A DNA stretch of 64,000 nt. Source: Microbulbifer sp. TB1203 (GTDB taxonomy: Bacteria; Pseudomonadota; Gammaproteobacteria; Pseudomonadales; Cellvibrionaceae). The translations under genes were made by a program, and so were the position numbers. The notes beneath the pieces are model-generated. The model was not told where the DNA came from. It saw only the letters and a list, made by a program, of their open reading frames with translations, and did no database searches. Numbering within the stretch: the stretch's first letter is position 1; every line of letters begins with the position of its first letter. This document shows, in pieces, positions 1 through 7,501 of the stretch. Location: the NCBI RefSeq assembly GCF_030997045.1, contig NZ_CP116899.1:2119501-2183500 (forward strand). The letters are read 5' to 3'.

Positions 1-423
1 AGCCGGCCGGTTATTCATATCCGCCATTCCTCCCGTTTTCCCGAATCCCCTTACCACGCCGACAGTCCGTACTTTGCATTCAAGCCGGAAGTGGCACCCG
101 AAGCCGGCGAAGTGATGGTGACAAAACGGGAGAATTGTGCCTTTATCGGCACGGAGCTGCACGACACCCTCACACAGTTGGCAGTGCGCGAACTGGTAGT
201 AACTGGTGTGGTAATCAACCACTCGGTGGACGCCACCGTCAAGGTGGGAGCGGCACTGGGCTACCGTATTTATTTGCCGGAAGACACCACGGCCACCTTT
301 GCTACGCCGTTGCGCGACGGCACGCTGATCGAAGCAGAGCAGTTACAGGAAATTTTTCTCAGCAATCTACAGGGTGAGTACGCACAGGTCTGCCACAGCC
401 GGGAACTGCTGACTCAAATTTAA
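1..423 (+). CDS. Isochorismatase-family (cysteine hydrolase-like) protein, 5-prime partial
   Basis: The frame is open from the first base of the window to TAA at 421-423, so the N-terminus, including the first catalytic Asp, lies outside. The visible part shows the family's second catalytic element (a Lys in VTKRENCAF, followed by the GTEL helix) and the nucleophile-loop pattern TGVVINHSVDATVKV followed by LGYRIYLPEDTTATF. At the place where most members have the catalytic Cys before V-x-x-T, this protein has Ser. Such NHSV variants exist in the superfamily as I recall, so it may not be a working cysteine hydrolase. Nicotinamidase, isochorismatase and carbamoyl hydrolase roles cannot be told apart from this fragment. 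It converges with the MFS gene at 510-1778. Confidence 0.75.
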   Translation, partial: SRPVIHIRHSSRFPESPYHADSPYFAFKPEVAPEAGEVMVTKRENCAFIGTELHDTLTQLAVRELVVTGVVINHSVDATVKVGAALGYRIYLPEDTTATFATPLRDGTLIEAEQLQEIFLSNLQGEYAQVCHSRELLTQI

Positions 424-445
424 GGAACCTCTGAACCGCTTTCAT

Positions 446-467
446 AAAAAAGGCCCCGCGAGGGGCC
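446..467 (-). terminator. Rho-independent terminator of the MFS gene
   Basis: A perfect GGCCCC/GGGGCC stem with a GCGA loop lies at 452-467 and is preceded on the plus strand by six A (446-451). Read on the minus strand this is a GC-rich hairpin followed by a U tract, about 40 bases past the stop codon of the MFS gene. There is no T tract on the plus strand, so it mainly serves the minus-strand gene. Confidence 0.7.
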
Positions 468-509
468 AAGAACAGGGGTTCCTTTCAAAGCTTCCTTTCA
501 AGGGTTCCT

Positions 510-1778
510 TTACTGAGGCTGGGCCACACCCTCACCAATTTCCGCTTGATCCTCCACATCGTGCCACCGCGGCCTGGAGAGGCGCTCAGTCAGGCGGTAG
601 AGCAGAAAGACCAGGCCACAAAGGCCGAACATCAACCAGTAGAGCGCCGGCCCGCTCCACCACTCGATCACTATACCGCCCACCAGCGGCGCCGCAGACC
701 AGCCCAGGGAGTAAAAGGACGAGGCCCCGAAGTAGCTGCCGCGCAGGTGGTCCGGCGCAAGGCGGTCTATCTGCACACTCATGGTGGGGAACAGCACCGC
801 CTCCGCCAGGCTCACCACAAAAGTGGCTCCCATCCACCCGGCAAACCAGTGCACGGGATTGAGTGCAAACCACACTTGCCCGGCGGCCAGCACGCCCAGC
901 CCGATCACAATCCGCCCTTTTATCTCTATATTGCGCATCAACTGCAGCAGCGGAAACTGTAACAGCACGATGGTGAGCGCATTCACCAGGATCATGCTGG
1001 AAATCAGCTGAACCAGGTTCGGCGCCTGCGCCCGGGTCAGGTACTGCACCAGGCTGGAATCCATATGCGCATAAATAAACAGCGTCAGCACATTGGCAAC
1101 AATCACCACCAGAAATACATGATCCTTTCTCAGCACCGCAAGCGTACCGCGGAAATTCGCGCTCATATCCCGCCGTCTGTGCGCCATACGTCCGGTTTCC
1201 GTGCGGGCAAATCCCCACAAAAACGCCAGGCTCAATAACAGGTAGCTGAGCGCGGTGAGCCCGAAGGTGGACTGCTGGGCACTGAGCCCGGCCCAGACAC
1301 CGATAATCGGCCCCAGGGCCGCGCCCACGTTGATCAGGAAATAGCGGAATTGCAGCGCCAGCTCGCGGCTCTGCTTGTCCCGAACCAGGTCACCGATCAG
1401 TGCACTGGCCGGCGGCTCCCAAACGGCGCGGCCAATGGAGCAGAAAGTCATTGCCAGAATAAAAGCCGGCAGTGCCTGGGCCACCGCCAACAGGGCAAAG
1501 GCGAGGAAATTGATCGCGGTGCCCGCCAGCAATACATTGCGCCGGCCGTAGCGGTCGGACAGCGCCCCCACATAGAAGCCCAGCAGAGCCGCACCCACCG
1601 CGGAGGCGCTGAGAATCAGCCCGATCTCCGCGGCTCCCAGCTGGAATTTCTCATACAGCAGAATGGCCAGAAACGGCCACACCATAAAATAGGTTCCGCG
1701 GCCGAAGAAACTGCCGACCAAAACAATCCAAACCAACGGCGGAAAACCGTGCAGGCGCTGCCACCACTGCCTATCCAT
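510..1778 (-). CDS. MFS transporter, drug:H+ antiporter type
   Basis: This 422-residue integral membrane protein has about 12 hydrophobic segments, the usual size for the major facilitator superfamily. After TM2 it carries the MFS signature GALSDRYGRRNVLL (motif A, about residues 71-84), and a second half-repeat begins after a basic loop (RRRDMSANFRG). The sequence style is that of the DHA1/MdtH-like multidrug efflux group, acting in the inner membrane by proton antiport. The substrate cannot be read from sequence. The gene stands alone: a terminator lies downstream, and a 700-base region with an inverted repeat and a small transcript lies upstream. Confidence 0.85.
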   Translation of the reverse strand: MDRQWWQRLHGFPPLVWIVLVGSFFGRGTYFMVWPFLAILLYEKFQLGAAEIGLILSASAVGAALLGFYVGALSDRYGRRNVLLAGTAINFLAFALLAVAQALPAFILAMTFCSIGRAVWEPPASALIGDLVRDKQSRELALQFRYFLINVGAALGPIIGVWAGLSAQQSTFGLTALSYLLLSLAFLWGFARTETGRMAHRRRDMSANFRGTLAVLRKDHVFLVVIVANVLTLFIYAHMDSSLVQYLTRAQAPNLVQLISSMILVNALTIVLLQFPLLQLMRNIEIKGRIVIGLGVLAAGQVWFALNPVHWFAGWMGATFVVSLAEAVLFPTMSVQIDRLAPDHLRGSYFGASSFYSLGWSAAPLVGGIVIEWWSGPALYWLMFGLCGLVFLLYRLTERLSRPRWHDVEDQAEIGEGVAQPQ

Positions 1779-1880
1779 CTTTCTACTCCTTGGACTTCTT
1801 TTCTAGAACCTGTTCAGCGGCCTAATTGAAGCCCTAAACAGTCCTGCTACCGAGTAATACTGCTCACTTAAGCACTGATC

Positions 1881-2061
1881 GTGATGCGAAGGCCCTGGTA
1901 CCGGGTGCTACCTTGCGAGACTGTCTGCGAGAGGGACCTCGCAGACAAGCCTACAGGGATGTATTTACGGCGTGTCTCGCAAGGTAGCACCCGGTAGCAG
2001 GGCCGCCCCCGGCTGTGAATCAAGCGACTGGGCGATCCTGCTGCCGGGGGCTTCGCATCAC
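1881..2061. repeat. Nested inverted-repeat (cruciform) element, about 180 bp
   Basis: There are three nested palindromes. The outer arms are 1881-1891 and 2051-2061 (GTGATGCGAAG and its complement). The 31-bp middle arms are 1891-1921 and 1974-2004 with a single mismatch. The inner arms are 1923-1931 and 1938-1946 (GTCTGCGAG/CTCGCAGAC). No convincing gene lies inside; a 68-codon minus-strand frame over it looks fortuitous. The form suggests a dispersed non-coding element (REP/MITE-like), but only one copy is in this window. Confidence 0.65.
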
Positions 2062-2094
2062 GTTGATCGCTCAATCAAAAGCCATTCTCCGGCG

Positions 2095-2129
2095 AAAAAA
2101 AAACCCGGAAGGTAAGCCTTCCGGGTTTT
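2095..2129 (-). terminator. Strong intrinsic terminator of the small minus-strand transcript
   Basis: A 12-bp perfect stem, AAACCCGGAAGG (2101-2112) with CCTTCCGGGTTT (2117-2128), has a TAAG loop. On the minus strand the hairpin is followed by nine T (A9 at 2095-2103 on the plus strand). On the plus strand only four T follow, so the minus strand is clearly favoured. It lies about 55 bases beyond the stop codon of the 48-codon ORF at 2184-2330, and no other minus-strand gene exists that it could terminate. Confidence 0.75.
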
Positions 2130-2183
2130 CTCTTGGGAGGAAGGCTTTTACACCTTCCATCGCCTGAAGCTCTGTCGGGTGTG

Positions 2184-2330
2184 CTAGGTGATCACTGCGG
2201 TCACCGGGCGCTTATACATGGAGCGGGTTTTGCGAACACAGACTCCACACCACGGGCGCACAGCGGCCGGCAGCAAATGCTGCAGGGCGGAGCGCAGGCG
2301 CGGTAGGTAATGGAGAGATTGCGTGTTCAT
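2184..2330 (-). CDS. Small basic ORF (48 aa) or sRNA transcript of unknown function
   Basis: An ATG at 2330 opens a 48-codon frame ending in TAG at 2186-2184. The product is rich in Arg and Leu, has a CGVC cysteine pair near residue 28, and ends in SMYKRPVTAVIT. No Shine-Dalgarno core is obvious. The case for a real transcription unit rests on position: a sigma-70-like promoter (TTGCAA, 16 bp, TAGTAT) lies just upstream, and a strong terminator with nine T lies just downstream. The unit is about 240-260 nt, so it could equally be a small RNA. I do not recognise the product. Confidence 0.4.
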   Translation of the reverse strand: MNTQSLHYLPRLRSALQHLLPAAVRPWCGVCVRKTRSMYKRPVTAVIT

Positions 2331-2363
2331 CGGAAACTGTCGCTACTTGACACTATGACGTTA

Positions 2364-2391
2364 ATACTATCTGAGCGCCGAATGTTTGCAA
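2364..2391 (-). promoter_or_regulatory. Candidate sigma-70 promoter for the small transcript
   Basis: On the minus strand, TTGCAA (2391-2386) and TAGTAT (2369-2364) are 16 bp apart. The start site would lie near 2357, about 27 bases before the ATG at 2330. This was found by eye only. Confidence 0.4.
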
Positions 2392-2493
2392 GTGGAACTT
2401 TCAATATTTTTCCTCCGGCCGCGGAGAGTAGATAAAAAAACATGCCAGCTATACTGAAATTGTCCAGGAAGGAACAGGAGCAGGGACCGGCCC

Positions 2494-4059
2494 ATGACCA
2501 GCGACGCCAATATTCGCCATGAAATTCATCGCAACCTGCGAGAGGAGACTCAGATACTGGACGCACCCGCCGGCCCCCTGATCGGTGCGGTGGATGGAAA
2601 GACAGGTGTTCACTGTTTCCTCGGCATTCCCTATGCCGCGCCACCCACCGGCGAGCTGCGCTGGCGGCCGCCACAATCGCTGCCGCCCTGGCAGTCCCCG
2701 CTGCGCGCTACCGCCTTCGGTATGCCGGCGGCACAGAATCCCTCCGGGCTGATCGAGGTTCGCGGCCCCAACGGAGAGACGACGGACAGCGAGGACTGCC
2801 TCTACCTGAACATCTACACCCCGGCGGGCCGGCGCGATAAAAAACTACCGGTGATGCTCTGGATACACGGCGGCTCCTTCTATATCGGCTCCGGTTCCCA
2901 GGAGGTGTACAACGGCTGCTATCTTGCTGCCAGTGGTCGCGCTGTAGTGGTGACCTTCAATTACCGTCTGGGCGCACTGGGGTTTCTGCGCCTCACGGAT
3001 ATCAGCGATATCCCCTCCAGCGGCAATGAAGGCCTGCTGGATCAGGTGGCGGCGCTGGAGTGGGTTCGGAAAAATATTTCCGCCTTCGGCGGCGACCCGG
3101 ACAATATCACCCTGTTCGGTGAATCCGCCGGCGCCATGAGTATCGCCACCCTGCTGACTTCGCCCCGCTGCCGCGGCCTGTTCCGCAGGGCCATAGTGCA
3201 GAGTGGCAACCCCTGTGCGTTGCACTCCCGCAACAGGGCCAACAGCCTGGCACAGGCATTTGTCGAACATCTCGGCGAATCGCCGCATCGCGCGGACACC
3301 CGCACGCTGCTGCGTGCCCAGCAGGCAATACTGTCGGATCCGCGCCTGGAGCAGAAATGGGGCCAGCTGCCGTTCAAGCCGGTGCTGGACGGCGAACTGC
3401 TGCACACTGAACCCATGACTGCGCTGCGGGGCGGCAGCGGCGCGGAGGTATCGCTGTTGCTGGGCAGCAACCTGGATGAGTGGAACCTGTTCAGCGCCGT
3501 AGCGCCGGAAACCTTTACCCTGGATGGCGAACAGATACGCGCGCGCCTGGAATGGCTGTTGCCACGGCACCACCTCGACCCGCTGCTGGGGCACTACCAC
3601 AAGCTGGCCAGATCCCTGGCCGGCAATCCCTGGCCTGAGTGGAGCCGCACCTGGAACCTGTTGCTCACCGATATGGTGTTCACCCTGCCCGGCCTGCGCC
3701 TGCTGCAGGCCCACGGCGGAAACCGCTTTCACTACCACTTCGCCCAGCCGCTGGCGGCGCAACCGCTACTGGGCGCCTGCCACGCCGTGGAACTGGGATA
3801 TGTATTCGGCACCCACGGCGAAACCTCGCTGCAATCCCTCTATGGCGGTGAGACCGAGCCACACAAGCTCAGCCACACTGTGCGCGAGGCATGGCTGAAT
3901 TTTGCCGAGTGCGGCGACCCGGAGAGCGACTGGCCTACTTTCGCCAACGGAGACAGCCGCCGCTTTGGCGAACACCCGGAAGACCGCGCCTTCGATACAG
4001 CGCAGCTCTCCTCTCTGTGGCAGGATATACCGGACAGTACATTGGGCAGTTACCTCTGA
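2494..4059 (+). CDS. Type B carboxylesterase/lipase family protein
   Basis: This 521-residue alpha/beta hydrolase is predicted to cleave carboxylic esters; the natural substrate is unknown. It has the type B signature EDCLYLNIYTP, the oxyanion-hole segment WIHGGSFYIGSG, and the nucleophile elbow FGESAG with Ser at about residue 211. The later GSNLDEWNLF and GACHAVELGYVFG segments carry the acidic and His parts of the triad. Length fits para-nitrobenzyl esterase-like bacterial members. No clear signal peptide is present, so it is probably cytoplasmic. The start is supported by an AGGAA/GGAG stretch 10-20 bases upstream. The next gene begins 6 bases after the stop, so the two are probably co-transcribed. 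Confidence 0.9.
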   Translation: MTSDANIRHEIHRNLREETQILDAPAGPLIGAVDGKTGVHCFLGIPYAAPPTGELRWRPPQSLPPWQSPLRATAFGMPAAQNPSGLIEVRGPNGETTDSEDCLYLNIYTPAGRRDKKLPVMLWIHGGSFYIGSGSQEVYNGCYLAASGRAVVVTFNYRLGALGFLRLTDISDIPSSGNEGLLDQVAALEWVRKNISAFGGDPDNITLFGESAGAMSIATLLTSPRCRGLFRRAIVQSGNPCALHSRNRANSLAQAFVEHLGESPHRADTRTLLRAQQAILSDPRLEQKWGQLPFKPVLDGELLHTEPMTALRGGSGAEVSLLLGSNLDEWNLFSAVAPETFTLDGEQIRARLEWLLPRHHLDPLLGHYHKLARSLAGNPWPEWSRTWNLLLTDMVFTLPGLRLLQAHGGNRFHYHFAQPLAAQPLLGACHAVELGYVFGTHGETSLQSLYGGETEPHKLSHTVREAWLNFAECGDPESDWPTFANGDSRRFGEHPEDRAFDTAQLSSLWQDIPDSTLGSYL

Positions 4060-4065
4060 GCATCC

Positions 4066-4614
4066 ATGACAAAAATATTGCTGATACGCCATGGCGAGGC
4101 GGCAAAAACGCCGGAATCCGTCGATCCCGATCTCACCGAACGGGGATGGCAACAGGCGCGTCGACTGGCGCAACACTTTACCCGGACGACTCCCATTGCG
4201 CTGGCCAGTAGCCCCAAGGCCCGCACCCAACAGACGGCCCAACCGCTGGCCCAACTCTGGCAGCGCTCGGTGACCATCGAGCAGGCAGTGACTGAAATTC
4301 CCTCCCCCGAGGGGCTGCCCACCAGCGAGCGCAGAGACTGGATCCGCCGCCTGCTCGACAGCAACTGGGACGACGGGGACAGGCAGCAGGTGGACTGGCG
4401 CCGGGGAATCGCGCGGTATCTTCTACAACTGGAACGGGACACGGCGATCTTCTGCCACTTTATGGTGATCAATTCAATCGTGGCGCATATACGGGGCGAC
4501 CGGCGCATACAGCAGTTCCGGCCGGACTACGCATCGGTGACAGAGTTGCGGCTGCAAGGGGGAAGGCTCGAGGTTCTGCGACTGGGCGAGGAACGCCGCA
4601 GCCGCATCCTGTAG
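4066..4614 (+). CDS. Histidine phosphatase superfamily protein (SixA/phosphoglycerate mutase-like)
   Basis: The 182-residue product opens with the RHG phosphohistidine motif (LLIRHGEA, His at residue 9), then LTERGWQQA and the SSPKARTQQTA helix typical of small branch-1 histidine phosphatases. The second catalytic His is in FCHFMVINS near residue 129. Such enzymes remove phosphate via a phospho-His intermediate; a SixA-like signalling role and a metabolic role are both possible. It starts 6 bases after the esterase stop and is probably translated from the same mRNA. A dispersed palindrome follows. Confidence 0.8.
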   Translation: MTKILLIRHGEAAKTPESVDPDLTERGWQQARRLAQHFTRTTPIALASSPKARTQQTAQPLAQLWQRSVTIEQAVTEIPSPEGLPTSERRDWIRRLLDSNWDDGDRQQVDWRRGIARYLLQLERDTAIFCHFMVINSIVAHIRGDRRIQQFRPDYASVTELRLQGGRLEVLRLGEERRSRIL

Positions 4615-4644
4615 GAACAAGCTCCGTCGCTCTCAATTCGGTCC

Positions 4645-4715
4645 GTAGGATGGGCAAAGCGAAGCGTGCCCATCATCTGCGGAGTGATGGGCACGCTTCG
4701 CTTTGCCCATCCTAC
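4645..4715. repeat. Dispersed palindrome, family A (GTAGGATGGGCAAAG type)
   Basis: A near-perfect inverted repeat of about 71 bp begins GTAGGATGGGCAAAGCGAAG and ends in its complement. Related copies lie at 31126-31194 and 33613-33684. All three are intergenic and downstream of genes, as for REP/ERIC-like elements. It could also fold in RNA as a terminator-like or mRNA-stabilising hairpin. Confidence 0.7.
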
Positions 4716-4743
4716 GCAAATCCCGGGTCCCGGGTCCCGGGCA

Positions 4744-7386
4744 TTAAACCAGGCTCTTACTCACCACCTCATACAAATCCCGCGACAACTTCCCGGATTC
4801 CATAACCGATTGCAGCGCCCGATGCATTTTTTCACCCAGCTCACCGGTGTATTTCTTCCAGCGGGTAATGGGCGTTACCAGCCGCGCGGCGATTTGCGGG
4901 TTGAGTTTGTCCAGGGCGACCACCTGTTCCGCGAGGAACTCGAAACCGCGGCCATCGGCTCGGTGGAACTGGATAAAGTTGCGGTTGGCAAAGCCGCCGA
5001 TTACCGCGCGCACCTTGTTTGGATTGGTCAATTCGAAGGCCGGGTGTTGCATCAATTCCCGGACTGACTCCAGGGTACCCCGCCGGGCACTGGTACTCTG
5101 CAAGCCGAACCACAACTCCACCACCTGAGTATCCTGTTGCCAGCGTTCGTAGAAACTCTCCAGCGCCGGCTGCGCCATATCGTCGGCGGCGTGATTGACC
5201 AGAGAAGTCAGCGCCGCGGCGCTGTCGGTCATATTGGCGGCATTTTCGAACTGCGCCTGTGCCAGCGCCAGCAATTCCGCCTCCTCGGTGACACAGAGAT
5301 AAGCGAGGCAGGTATTTTTCAAACTGCGCTCGGCGATATCGGCAGCCTCCGGGCGGTAGGGTTTGTCGCGGTCCAGCCGTCGGTAGCAGTTCAGCAGTTC
5401 ACCCTTCAGGGCCTCCGCCAGCGCGCCCCGGGCAAATTCCCGCGCGACAATAATCGCCTCCGCATCTATCTGCTCGCACTGTTCCGCCAGGGTCTGCGCG
5501 CTGGGCAGCGCCAGCATCTCAGCCACCAGCGCCGGGTCCAGTTCACGGTTTTGCAGCACACTGCGGTAGGCGTCCACCAGTTGTGGCTGCAACTGCAGGT
5601 TGCGCCCCTCGCGATAGTCCTTCTGCAACTGCTCCAGTGCCATAAAGGCCAGGCGCTGGCCGGCATCCCAGCGATTGAACTCGTCGGAGTCGTTGCGCAT
5701 CAGGAACAGTAACTGTTCGGTACTGTAGCCGTAGCGCACCCTGACCGGGGCGGAGAAACCGCGCAGCAGCGAGGGCAGCGGCTTTTCCTTCAGGCCTGTG
5801 AAGTTGAAGGTCTGCTCCGTTTCGGTCACCTGCAATACTTTTTGTGTGGTGCCCTGGGGGTCGAGGGGGAGGTCGCGGCCGTCGGCACCCAGCAGTCCCA
5901 CCGCCAGGGGGATATGGAAGGGCAACTTTTTATTCTGTCCAGGCGTGGCGGGACAGGACTGTCTGACGGTCAATGCGTAGCTGCCATGGGCGGCGTCGAA
6001 GGCGTCGCTCACTTCCAGCACCGGCGTGCCCGCCTGGCTGTACCAGCGGCGAAACTGGGTGAGATCCACGCCGTTAGCGTCCTCCATCGCCGCGATAAAG
6101 TCCTCGCAGGTTACCGCGCATCCGTCGTGGCGCTGGAAATACAGGTCGCTGCCTTTGCGGAAACCTGCTGTACCCAATAAGGTGTGGATCATGCGCACCA
6201 CTTCCGCGCCTTTTTCGTACACGGTGAGGGTGTAGAAATTGGAGATCTCCATATAGGAGTCCGGGCGCACCGGGTGGGCCATGGGGCCGTCGTCCTCGGC
6301 GAACTGCGCGGTGCGCAACAGGGAGACATCCTCAATCCGCTTTACCGCGCGGGAATTCATATCCGCAGAAAACTCCGCATCGCGAAATACGGTAAAGCCC
6401 TCTTTCAGGCTCAGCTGGAACCAGTCCCGGCAGGTCACCCGATTGCCGGACCAGTTGTGGAAATACTCGTGACCGACAATGGATTCGATACGCTGGAAGG
6501 TGGCGTCGGTGGCAGTCTCAGGGCTGGCCAGCACGCAGGCGGAATTGAAAATATTCAGCCCCTTGTTTTCCATCGCCCCCATATTGAAATGATCCACCGC
6601 CACGACCATGAAAATATCCAGGTCGTATTCCCGTCCGTAGACCTCTTCGTCCCAGCGCATGGCTTTTTTCAATGAGCGCATGGCGTGGTCACACTTACGG
6701 ATATTTTTCGCCTCGGTAAAAATCTGCAGTTTGACCTCGCGGCCGCTGACAGTGGTAAAACTGTCCTCCACAGTCTGCAGTTCTCCCGCCACCAGGGCGA
6801 AAAGGTAAGCGGGCTTGGCGAAGGGGTCCTCCCAGGTGACGAGCAGGCGCCCGTCTTCGGTGGTGCGCCGCTCTATCTGGTTGCCGTTGGACAGCAATAC
6901 CGGGTACTGGCGCGGCGCCACTATGGTGGTTGTGAAGCGGGACATTACGTCCGGGCGGTCAGGATAGTAGGTGATCTTGCGGAATCCCTCCGCCTCGCAC
7001 TGGGTGCAGTACATGCCGTTGGAGAGGTACAGTCCCTCCAGCGAGGTATTGTCCTTTGGATTGATGCGGTTGTGGACTTCCAGCACGAACTCCGGATTCT
7101 CCACATGGATCAAGAGGCCCTCCGGCAGCTCCCGGTAGCGGCTGGCCGGCACCAGTGCGCCGTCGATGGACAGGGACAGCAGCTCCAGGTCCACTCCGTC
7201 CAGCAGCAAGGGCGGCAGCGCCTCCCCGGGCGCCGATTCCGCCGCCGGATTGCGGCGGATCTGCAGTCGCGACTTCACCAGGGTGTCCTGCGGCTGCAGT
7301 TCAAAATGCAGACGGGTACTGTCGACCAGGTAGTCGGGTGCGCGGTAGTCCTTCAGGTAAACGGTGCGGGGTTGGGCGTCTTTCAT
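4744..7386 (-). CDS. pepN: Aminopeptidase N (M1 family zinc metallopeptidase)
   Basis: This cytoplasmic zinc aminopeptidase removes N-terminal residues from peptides. The M1 exopeptidase motif GAMENKG is followed by the zinc site HEYFHNWSGN (His-Glu-x-x-His at about residues 306-310) and the third ligand Glu in LKEGFTVF. The N-terminal KDYRAPDY segment and the 880-residue length match gammaproteobacterial PepN. I chose the ATG at 7386, preceded by GGAA 6-9 bases upstream, over an in-frame GTG at 7407 that would add only seven residues. It is a single gene, followed by a dispersed palindrome and preceded by the ggt gene on the same strand about 115 bases away. Confidence 0.95.
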   Translation of the reverse strand: MKDAQPRTVYLKDYRAPDYLVDSTRLHFELQPQDTLVKSRLQIRRNPAAESAPGEALPPLLLDGVDLELLSLSIDGALVPASRYRELPEGLLIHVENPEFVLEVHNRINPKDNTSLEGLYLSNGMYCTQCEAEGFRKITYYPDRPDVMSRFTTTIVAPRQYPVLLSNGNQIERRTTEDGRLLVTWEDPFAKPAYLFALVAGELQTVEDSFTTVSGREVKLQIFTEAKNIRKCDHAMRSLKKAMRWDEEVYGREYDLDIFMVVAVDHFNMGAMENKGLNIFNSACVLASPETATDATFQRIESIVGHEYFHNWSGNRVTCRDWFQLSLKEGFTVFRDAEFSADMNSRAVKRIEDVSLLRTAQFAEDDGPMAHPVRPDSYMEISNFYTLTVYEKGAEVVRMIHTLLGTAGFRKGSDLYFQRHDGCAVTCEDFIAAMEDANGVDLTQFRRWYSQAGTPVLEVSDAFDAAHGSYALTVRQSCPATPGQNKKLPFHIPLAVGLLGADGRDLPLDPQGTTQKVLQVTETEQTFNFTGLKEKPLPSLLRGFSAPVRVRYGYSTEQLLFLMRNDSDEFNRWDAGQRLAFMALEQLQKDYREGRNLQLQPQLVDAYRSVLQNRELDPALVAEMLALPSAQTLAEQCEQIDAEAIIVAREFARGALAEALKGELLNCYRRLDRDKPYRPEAADIAERSLKNTCLAYLCVTEEAELLALAQAQFENAANMTDSAAALTSLVNHAADDMAQPALESFYERWQQDTQVVELWFGLQSTSARRGTLESVRELMQHPAFELTNPNKVRAVIGGFANRNFIQFHRADGRGFEFLAEQVVALDKLNPQIAARLVTPITRWKKYTGELGEKMHRALQSVMESGKLSRDLYEVVSKSLV

Positions 7387-7501
7387 GGCAATTCCAGTTT
7401 TTTCCACAATCCGGTCTCAGAAAATGAGGCACACGTTATCACTCCAGTGAGAATCCACAAGAGGTCGGGGCATACAACCGCGCCACCCAGCATCCCGCTG
7501 T

